Source of the DNA: Clostridiales bacterium
GTDB taxonomy: Bacteria; Bacillota; Clostridia; Oscillospirales; Ruminococcaceae
Assembly (NCBI GenBank): GCA_029007575.1
Contig: JAQXIB010000143.1
Coordinates: forward strand, 1-5,661
Direction of reading: 5' to 3'
DNA length: 5,661 nt
Shown: piece after piece, positions 1-4,320 of the stretch
Numbering within the stretch: the stretch's first letter is position 1
How the letters are laid out: each line of letters starts with the position of its first letter
The notes under the pieces: generated by a model
Told to the model about the DNA's origin: nothing
What the model saw: the letters and a program-made list of their open reading frames with translations, nothing else
Databases searched by the model: none
Position numbers and translations under genes: made by a program

Positions 1-70
1 CTTTCAAATTCATTCCCATGGGTTGTTTGAAATCTGATAAACGAATTTGTCCATTACTATATCGGTACAT
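1..70 (-). CDS. IS transposase, N-terminal fragment cut by the window edge
   Basis: Reading leftward from an ATG at 68-70, the frame encodes 23 residues beginning MYRYSNGQIRLSDFKQPMGM and runs off the window at position 1. From memory of the family, this opening (aromatic-rich start, then S-D-F, Q-P and G-M) is typical of DDE transposases with a DUF772-type N-terminal domain (IS5/IS1182-like elements of Clostridia), whose full length is roughly 450-550 residues. The DDE catalytic core is therefore outside the window. The start is supported by a GGAG Shine-Dalgarno at 80-83, nine bases upstream, and by a promoter at 128-156. It lies on the same strand as, and downstream of, the reductase genes, so operon transcripts could enter it. 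The family call rests on only 23 residues; the exact IS family is uncertain. Confidence 0.72.
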   Translation of the reverse strand, partial: MYRYSNGQIRLSDFKQPMGMNLK

Positions 71-83
71 TCTTATCCACTCC

Positions 84-127
84 AAGTGCAAGCTTTTTGA
101 TGCATTTTGCTGTTTTCCCTTGCACTT
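84..127 (-). repeat. Leader inverted repeat beside the transposase ribosome site
   Basis: AAGTGCAAG (84-92) and CTTGCACTT (119-127) form a perfect 9-bp inverted repeat with a 26-nt loop; a G-U pair can extend it to position 83. On the minus-strand transcript the 3' arm directly abuts the GGAG Shine-Dalgarno at 80-83. The 5' arm overlaps the predicted transcription start (about 121-122). A transcript from the IS promoter would therefore lack most of that arm, while read-through from upstream would contain all of it. No U-run follows, so it is not an intrinsic terminator. Confidence 0.55.
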
Positions 128-156
128 ATTATACCATAAAACTCGCTCAAAGTCAG
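128..156 (-). promoter_or_regulatory. Transposase promoter
   Basis: On the minus strand a perfect TATAAT -10 box (128-133) is preceded by TGG, giving a near extended -10. A -35-like CTGACT (151-156, four of six matches to TTGACA) lies exactly 17 bp upstream. The predicted start of transcription is around 121-122, giving a leader of about 50 nt before the transposase ATG at 70. Confidence 0.6.
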
Positions 157-180
157 TATTTATGCGGCTCCATAATTTGT

Positions 181-798
181 TCAGTGTACATTAGAATAAA
201 AGCCGCCGAGGGATACTGCCTTTACTGTATCTCCGGACAGAGTAAAAAGAAATTTTTGTTGATTCATGGCGGTCGGTGCAAGCATGGCTGCTTCTATACC
301 TGCTTTGAACCAGTCAGGCATGGTATCGTTTATTTTACAAAGATCGTTCATTGGCTTGGAATGGTGCGCAATGCCTTGTGTTTGACCGTAACCGAGGGAC
401 AGAACGCAAACTAATTTTTCTTCCTTATTGACAATGCATCTTTTTTTGGTCACGCCTTTGGAAAAGCTCATGGCTACCCAGCAGGTATTTAAACCAAGCA
501 TTTGGGCTTTCAGTGCGATACGTTCACCGTAATAGCCGAGTTTTTCTTCCAGACGAGCACTCTTTTTCCCGATCAGGGCAATATAATTTTTCACACCGGA
601 AAACTTGCCGTAGTGCGCCATCAAGCCGTCAAACGCTTTCGGCTCGTTTGTAATAAGTTGAATGTTCAAACCGCTTTCGGCATTACAGACGGCAATTTCT
701 TCGTGTAATTGTTTGACGATATCTTCGGAAATTGGTTTATCAATGTAAGCGCGTACAGAGTGACGGACCTTTATTGCTTCCGGAATTGTCATGATCAT
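181..798 (-). CDS. Nitroreductase family protein, C-terminus truncated by IS
   Basis: Predicted 205-residue FMN-dependent oxidoreductase of the small TM1586-like nitroreductase group, cytoplasmic, using NAD(P)H; the true substrate is unknown. Visible signatures are RHSVR at residues 12-16 (FMN phosphate contact), a Y-Y-G-E-R...L-G-L-N-T-C-W helix at 89-107, GYGQTQG at 136-142, and APTAMNQQ at 174-181. Relatives I recall continue about 20 residues further after G-F-Y (a D-L-G-I-V-K-Y-H-F-like end). Here the protein stops at G-G-F-Y-S-N-V-H, and the last codons probably come from the IS. I chose the ATG at 796-798 (M-I-M-T-I-P): AGGG at 803-806 is close by, and the family similarity starts here. 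An ATG at 790-792 is an alternative, and the frame is open to 891 without family-like sequence. It is probably co-transcribed with the upstream aldo/keto reductase. Loss of the C-terminal strand may impair folding or dimerisation. Confidence 0.85.
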   Translation of the reverse strand: MIMTIPEAIKVRHSVRAYIDKPISEDIVKQLHEEIAVCNAESGLNIQLITNEPKAFDGLMAHYGKFSGVKNYIALIGKKSARLEEKLGYYGERIALKAQMLGLNTCWVAMSFSKGVTKKRCIVNKEEKLVCVLSLGYGQTQGIAHHSKPMNDLCKINDTMPDWFKAGIEAAMLAPTAMNQQKFLFTLSGDTVKAVSLGGFYSNVH

Positions 799-888
799 CT
801 TTCCCTTTCTCGCTGATAATGATGTGACGCGAATTTGCCCACCATTCTTTAGTACGGCAGTTGATAAGATCCTGCCGGATGGGAAAGA
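798..888 (-). promoter_or_regulatory. Spacer between the two reductase genes, with possible ribosome-site-masking pairing
   Basis: The 109-bp gap between the aldo/keto reductase stop and the nitroreductase start shows no convincing promoter or terminator. It holds an 8-bp perfect inverted match: TCTTTCCC at 798-805 and GGGAAAGA at 881-888. In the minus-strand mRNA the upstream copy could pair with the AGGG ribosome site and the A of the nitroreductase start codon, and G-U pairs could extend it by two. A small dyad, AAGAC-N2-GTCTT, lies at 885-896. Regulation by pairing is inferred from sequence only. Confidence 0.25.
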
Positions 889-907
889 CACGTCTTATAC
901 GAGATTA

Positions 908-2020
908 TTATTTTTCAAATTCTGACGCAACATTTTCCAACAGCTTGCGGATCTCCAGATGCTGCGGACAAGCCTTTTCACATTTTCCGCATTTAATACA
1001 GTCGGAGGCTTTGCCGTTATGAACGGTATGTACGTCGCTGTAGTAGTAATCGGCATTCCAGTCACGGAACATTTTTTTTGCGTTCAGACAGGCAAAAAGA
1101 TCGGGAATCAGAATATGTTTCGGACAGCCGTCCGTGCAGTAACGACAAGCAGTACAGGGAATCAGATTTTGAGATTGGAATATGCCGCATACTTTTGCGA
1201 CCGCTTCCTTTTCTTCGTCGGAAAGGGGCTTGAACTCTTTCATAAAGCTGATATTATCGTTCATCTGCTCCATGTTGCTCATTCCTGAAAGCACCATAAA
1301 GATGCCGTCAAAGCCTGCGGCAAAACGCAGGGCGTAAGATGCATGGCTGCCGCCGTTCAGTGCATCGAAAACCTTCTTTGCCTGATCGGGCAGATTGGCA
1401 AGACTGCCGCCGCGCACCGGCTCCATTACAATGATGGGCTTGTGATACTTCCTGCATACTTCATAACATTTGCGTGATTCTACCGCGGGGTCATCATAAT
1501 CCACATAATTGAATTGAATTTGGACGACTTCTATTTGAGGGTATTCGATCAAAATTTGCTCTAAAACAGAAGCTTTGTCATGGAAAGAGATGCCGAAATG
1601 TTTGATTTTTCCTTCGGCTTTGAATGTAAGAGCTGTTTCATAAGCATGACAACGTTTGTATTTTGCATATATTTCGGCGTTTTGTGCGTGCATTAAGTAA
1701 AAATCGAAATAATCAACGCCGCATTCTTCCAACTGACTTTCAAAGAACGGTCGGATTTCCTCTTGGCTGTTAAAATAAGGTGTCGAGAGCTTATCGGTTA
1801 AAATATAGCTTTCTCTTGGATGGCGGCTGGTAAGACATTTTTTTAAAGCTCCTTCGCTTTGACCTTCGACATACATGTGCGCAGTGTCAAAATAATTAAA
1901 GCCGTTTTCAAGAAAGGTATCTACCATTTGGGAAAACTCATTGCAGTCGACTTTTTCACCGTCCATCGGTAAGCGCATACAGCCGAATCCGAAATTTTTC
2001 TTCACATTTTCAAAATACAT
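908..2020 (-). CDS. Aldo/keto reductase with C-terminal double [4Fe-4S] ferredoxin-like domain
   Basis: A 370-residue cytoplasmic oxidoreductase with an aldo/keto reductase TIM barrel (about residues 1-275) and a 4Fe-4S dicluster region (about 285-355). The catalytic tetrad is visible: D45 and Y50 in F-D-T-A-H-M-Y, K77 in T-D-K-L, and H111 in L-M-H-A-Q. Cluster cysteines are C289, C292, C295 and C299, then C341, C344, C347 and C351, both sets in the C-x2-C-x2-C-x3-C-P pattern. This is the anaerobe-type AKR with an iron-sulphur tail, which may pass electrons to or from a ferredoxin; the substrate is unknown. I chose the ATG at 2018-2020 (M-Y-F-E-N-V) because relatives start there and AGGTGA sits at 2031-2036. 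An in-frame GTG at 2053 would add 11 unsupported residues. It is likely the first gene of an operon with the nitroreductase. Confidence 0.93.
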   Translation of the reverse strand: MYFENVKKNFGFGCMRLPMDGEKVDCNEFSQMVDTFLENGFNYFDTAHMYVEGQSEGALKKCLTSRHPRESYILTDKLSTPYFNSQEEIRPFFESQLEECGVDYFDFYLMHAQNAEIYAKYKRCHAYETALTFKAEGKIKHFGISFHDKASVLEQILIEYPQIEVVQIQFNYVDYDDPAVESRKCYEVCRKYHKPIIVMEPVRGGSLANLPDQAKKVFDALNGGSHASYALRFAAGFDGIFMVLSGMSNMEQMNDNISFMKEFKPLSDEEKEAVAKVCGIFQSQNLIPCTACRYCTDGCPKHILIPDLFACLNAKKMFRDWNADYYYSDVHTVHNGKASDCIKCGKCEKACPQHLEIRKLLENVASEFEK

Positions 2021-2030
2021 CTTTTGTTTC

Positions 2031-2036
2031 TCACCT
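2031..2036 (-). promoter_or_regulatory. Ribosome binding site that fixes the aldo/keto reductase start
   Basis: AGGTGA on the minus strand ends 10 bases before the ATG at 2018-2020. The in-frame GTG at 2053 and ATG at 2041 have no comparable site upstream, so the shorter protein is preferred. Confidence 0.6.
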
Positions 2037-2052
2037 TTCATTTCATGTTTCA

Positions 2053-2109
2053 CTATGCTGTTTTTTCAGCTTTATCAGCCAGAACAAACTCCTGATTTTT
2101 CCGTACCAT
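2053..2109 (-). CDS. Possible 18-residue leader ORF upstream of the aldo/keto reductase
   Basis: An ATG at 2107-2109 opens 18 codons (M-V-R-K-N-Q-E-F-V-L-A-D-K-A-E-K-T-A) ending with TAG at 2053-2055, 32 bases before the aldo/keto reductase start. The frame is closed by a TAA 24 bases further upstream, so it is not the end of a longer gene. No good Shine-Dalgarno precedes it. It could be a leader peptide, a decayed gene remnant or chance; I do not recognise it. Confidence 0.2.
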   Translation of the reverse strand: MVRKNQEFVLADKAEKTA

Positions 2110-2132
2110 CTGTTGCGTGTCGATGGCGATTT

Positions 2133-2154
2133 AGTATATCATAAAATAATTATA
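2133..2154 (-). promoter_or_regulatory. Candidate promoter region of the aldo/keto reductase operon
   Basis: The minus strand carries two overlapping-region -10 candidates: TATAAT at 2149-2154 and TATACT at 2133-2138 (preceded by TGA). Neither has a good -35 box at 16-18 bp. A promoter is expected here, because a terminator lies just upstream (2206-2259) and the gene faces away from it. The resulting leader would be about 105-125 nt and includes a small hairpin-forming segment, GCTG-N6-CAGC, at 2057-2070. Confidence 0.4.
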
Positions 2155-2205
2155 ACAGATAAATATGAATAATTTGGAAATATTTGATAATTTACAATAA
2201 GAGTA

Positions 2206-2259
2206 ATAAAAATCAAGTCTGAAAAGGTATTCGTATTCGGAATGCCTTTTCAGACTTGA
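2206..2259 (-). terminator. Intrinsic terminator of the YeiH gene
   Basis: Arms at 2213-2232 and 2240-2259 pair over 20 bp with a single mismatch and a 7-nt loop. On the minus strand the stem is followed by TTTTTATTA (2204-2212), a U-run; on the plus strand no such run follows. It begins 10 bp after the YeiH stop codon, separating that gene from the reductase operon transcribed in the same direction. Confidence 0.85.
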
Positions 2260-2269
2260 ATGATTTGCG

Positions 2270-3313
2270 TTATACAATTCCCATGCAGTATTCGACAGCA
2301 ATTGCAACGATGACCACCAGAGCCGAAATGATAAATCCGTGTATCATGGGATTGATTCCGGACTTTTTCATATCTTTAAAGCTTGTTCCCAATCCGATCG
2401 CTGCCAGTGCCGTTACCATTAAGAATTTGCTTAATTCTTTTGCACCGGACGAGATGACAGCAGGGATTACTCCAAAGCTGTTGATGATCGCAAGCGCGAC
2501 AAATCCAACGATAAACCACGGGAACAGCGTCAGGACATTGACCCTTTTTGCGGTCTGGGTACCGGTGGACAGATGTTTTTTTCGAACGATATGAAGGTTG
2601 ATCAGTGAAAAGATCAATACGGTCGGAATAATGGATAGCGTACGGGTGAGCTTTACCATTGTGGCAAAATCGCCGGCAGCCTCCGAAAAAGCATATCCGG
2701 CCGCCACTACGCTTGAGGTGTCATTGACGGCAGTACCCGCCCAAAGGCCATAGGCAGTGTCGCTTAAACCAAGCATCTGCCCTGCGATTGGGAACAGCAG
2801 GATCATCGCCATGTCAAACAGAAAAGTGGCAGACATGGCGTAGGCGATGTCACTGTCCTCCGCGTCAATGACCGGGGCGATGGCTGCGATTGCGGAACCG
2901 CCGCAGATTCCGGTCCCGGCGGAAATGAGGTTTGACAGCTTCCAGTTCAGTCCAAGCAGCTTACCGACGATGAATCCGCCTCCGAAGCAGGTGAGCAGGG
3001 TGAACACCATGACGATCAGCGATAGCTTTCCGACATGCAGTATCGTACCGATGCTGAGTGAAGCGCCAAGCAAAATAATGGCAAATTTCAATATTTTTTT
3101 GGAAGTAAACTTCAGTCCCGGTTTCAAAGCGGGATATTTGTTCAAAAAAACGTTCAGTATCATTCCAATAAAAAGTGCAATAACCGATGCACCGATCAAA
3201 TGGATCGGCAAAAGGCTTTCGATCCATTTTGCCGCCGCGGCAATTCCCAGAGCAAGAATAAATCCGGGGCATAGCTTTACTGCATTGATGCAGTGTTGTT
3301 TCAGAGCAGTCAT
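2270..3313 (-). CDS. yeiH: YeiH/UPF0324 family putative sulfate exporter
   Basis: A 347-residue integral membrane protein, almost entirely hydrophobic, with roughly 10 helices in the cytoplasmic membrane. It belongs to the YeiH (Cons_hypoth698, UPF0324) family, named a putative sulfate exporter; the transported ion is not firmly proven. Family hallmarks are GTGICGGSAIAA at residues 133-144, the A-V-N-D-T-S-S-V-V-A-A-G-Y segment at 195-207, and K-L-T-R-T-L at 221-226. The length is normal. I chose the ATG at 3311-3313 because GGAGG (3322-3326) sits 8 bases upstream; a TTG at 3328 would place the start within that ribosome site. It is transcribed divergently from a LysR-type regulator, the arrangement known for yeiH/yeiE in enteric bacteria, which suggests induction by that regulator. 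It ends at its own terminator, so it is probably monocistronic. Confidence 0.93.
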   Translation of the reverse strand: MTALKQHCINAVKLCPGFILALGIAAAAKWIESLLPIHLIGASVIALFIGMILNVFLNKYPALKPGLKFTSKKILKFAIILLGASLSIGTILHVGKLSLIVMVFTLLTCFGGGFIVGKLLGLNWKLSNLISAGTGICGGSAIAAIAPVIDAEDSDIAYAMSATFLFDMAMILLFPIAGQMLGLSDTAYGLWAGTAVNDTSSVVAAGYAFSEAAGDFATMVKLTRTLSIIPTVLIFSLINLHIVRKKHLSTGTQTAKRVNVLTLFPWFIVGFVALAIINSFGVIPAVISSGAKELSKFLMVTALAAIGLGTSFKDMKKSGINPMIHGFIISALVVIVAIAVEYCMGIV

Positions 3314-3321
3314 TTTCTTGT

Positions 3322-3326
3322 CCTCC
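3322..3326 (-). promoter_or_regulatory. Ribosome binding site that fixes the YeiH start
   Basis: A perfect GGAGG on the minus strand lies 8 bases before the ATG at 3311-3313. It rules out the in-frame TTG at 3328, which overlaps the site itself. Confidence 0.85.
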
Positions 3327-3347
3327 AACAGATTTTTTTAAACTGTA

Positions 3348-3376
3348 TTGATTATAGCATGAAAATATGATAATAT
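3348..3376 (+). promoter_or_regulatory. Candidate promoter of the LysR gene
   Basis: On the plus strand TTGATT (3348-3353) and TAATAT (3371-3376) are separated by 17 bp. A TATGAT at 3366-3371 is an alternative -10. Either would overlap the YeiH promoter on the other strand, so the two genes would compete for polymerase. The region is very AT-rich, so chance matches are likely. Confidence 0.35.
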
Positions 3377-3379
3377 AAA
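3351..3379 (-). promoter_or_regulatory. Promoter of the YeiH gene
   Basis: The minus strand has an extended -10, TGC followed by TATAAT (3351-3356), and a -35-like TTTATA (3374-3379, four of six matches) with a 17-bp spacer. The predicted start of transcription is about 3344, giving a leader of around 30 nt. The -35 box touches the inverted repeat at 3377-3408, as expected for LysR activation from just upstream. Confidence 0.6.
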
Positions 3380-3408
3380 ATTATTATTTATTATAAGTTA
3401 ATAATTTT
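3377..3408. promoter_or_regulatory. Inverted repeat, candidate LysR operator
   Basis: AAAATTATTA (3377-3386) and TAATAATTTT (3399-3408) are a perfect 10-bp inverted repeat with a 12-bp spacer. A nested TTAT-N5-ATAA dyad (3384-3396) fits the T-N11-A pattern of LysR sites. It lies upstream of the YeiH -35 box and just before the regulator's own ribosome site, where it could activate one gene and repress the other. AT-rich composition weakens the case. Confidence 0.4.
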
Positions 3409-3427
3409 TGATTATGAGGAGCGCGTG

Positions 3428-4273
3428 ATGTTTGATCATAGAATTTATACCTTTCTTACGTTGTATCGGGAGATGAACTATCGGAAAACAGCAGAAACTT
3501 TGAATATGACGCAGCCGGGCGTGACGCAGCATATACAATTTTTAGAGGCGAAATATGGCGTAAAACTGTTTCGGTATGAGGGAAAGACCCTTTATCGAAC
3601 GCCCGCCGCTGAAATATTGGAGCAGTACGTCAAAAGGATGATGGCAGAAGAAAAGGAATTGAGGCGAAAACTTCGGACGGACAAAGAGTATCTGCTGCGT
3701 GTCGGCGCCACCAAGACGATCGGTGAATTTGTGATCAATCCCATGGCGGAGCGCTTTATGCGTGTACCAAGCAACCGCTTGGAGCTTATCGTGGACAATA
3801 CCGAGGCGCTGCTTGCCGCTATTGATACGGGAAATTTGGATTTTGCGTTGATTGAGGGACGCTTTGACAAGTCTAGATATGGGTTCCGATTATTTCGGAA
3901 AGAGCGATTTGTCGGCATTTGTGCGGCATCCCATCGCTTTGCGGGGCAGAGAATAGCATTGGAAGAAATATTCGGAGAAACTTTAATATTGCGGGAAAAA
4001 GGTTCCGGCACACGGGAAATTATGGAACAAGTCCTTTTGGAATACGGCTTTTCCGTTTCTTGTTTTCGTCGGACCATGACCGTCAACAATTTTTCCGCTA
4101 TCCGCCAGTTTGTTGCGGACAACATCGGTATTACCTTTGCCTATCAATCGGTGGCAGAAGACAACAGGTTGGCTGTTTTCGAATTGGAAGGTATTGAGGT
4201 TATCAGAGAGTTTAATTATGTATATTGCAGTGAACAAATAGCTGAGGAGAAGATCAAAAAATTTGAGGCGTAA
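3428..4273 (+). CDS. LysR family transcriptional regulator, divergent from YeiH
   Basis: A 281-residue DNA-binding regulator, slightly shorter than the usual 290-300. The N-terminal winged helix-turn-helix spans about residues 3-60, with the characteristic A-E-T-L-N-M-T-Q-P-G-V-T-Q-H-I-Q core at 22-37 and L-E-A-K-Y-G-V-K-L-F following. A linker helix runs to about 85, and a LysR substrate-binding domain covers about 90-280, including L-R-E-K-G-S-G-T-R-E at 188-197, a common ligand-site segment. GGAG at 3418-3421 lies 6 bases before the ATG at 3428; an adjacent GTG at 3425 would be too close. Divergence from YeiH suggests that it controls that gene and itself, by analogy to YeiE/CysL-type regulators of sulphur-linked genes. 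The effector is inferred, not shown. Confidence 0.92.
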   Translation: MFDHRIYTFLTLYREMNYRKTAETLNMTQPGVTQHIQFLEAKYGVKLFRYEGKTLYRTPAAEILEQYVKRMMAEEKELRRKLRTDKEYLLRVGATKTIGEFVINPMAERFMRVPSNRLELIVDNTEALLAAIDTGNLDFALIEGRFDKSRYGFRLFRKERFVGICAASHRFAGQRIALEEIFGETLILREKGSGTREIMEQVLLEYGFSVSCFRRTMTVNNFSAIRQFVADNIGITFAYQSVAEDNRLAVFELEGIEVIREFNYVYCSEQIAEEKIKKFEA

Positions 4274-4290
4274 GCCTAGAACGACTGTAT

Positions 4291-4319
4291 ATTGTAATGC
4301 TGTATTACGATTTTGATTT
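4291..4319 (+). terminator. Weak candidate terminator after the LysR gene
   Basis: ATTGTAAT (4291-4298) pairs with ATTACGAT (4304-4311) through 8 bp including one G-U pair, with a 5-nt loop. It is followed by an interrupted T-rich run (TTTGATTTG). The stem is AT-rich, so termination may be inefficient, and read-through would produce antisense RNA to the convergent recombinase gene. A tiny AGGC-GTAA-GCCT hairpin also covers the LysR stop codon (4266-4277). Confidence 0.35.
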
Positions 4320-4320
4320 G

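Larger units (their letters stand above)
1..190 (-). mobile_element. Left end of an insertion sequence (partial)
   Basis: This stretch holds the transposase start, its leader hairpin and its promoter, then joins the nitroreductase frame. The outer tip of the IS should lie around 181-195, because the nitroreductase protein resembles its family up to about residue 202 (position 193) and then ends abruptly. I could not define the terminal inverted repeat or the target duplication, since the other end of the element is outside the window. The boundary given is an estimate. Confidence 0.6.

Noticed and set aside
97..414. 105-codon open frame on the plus strand across the IS/nitroreductase junction
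   Set aside because: It lies antisense to a well-supported nitroreductase and to the IS promoter, has no ribosome site of note and shows no recognisable protein family.
798..925. Open frame on the plus strand through the spacer between the reductases, ending at 923-925
   Set aside because: It reads like plausible protein for about 40 codons but has no start with a ribosome site and runs into the 3' end of the aldo/keto reductase; chance is more likely.
2053..2053. GTG at 2051-2053 as the aldo/keto reductase start
   Set aside because: The 11 extra residues are not family-like, no ribosome site precedes it, and the downstream ATG has both a site and the conserved start.
2213..2259. The long inverted repeat as a mobile miniature element or attachment site
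   Set aside because: The U-run on one side only and its place 10 bp after the YeiH stop fit an ordinary intrinsic terminator.
2847..3341. 164-codon open frame on the plus strand
   Set aside because: It is the antisense shadow of the YeiH transporter, whose family motifs and ribosome site are clear.
3592..4125. 177-codon open frame on the minus strand
   Set aside because: It is antisense to the LysR gene, which has a complete helix-turn-helix and ligand domain.
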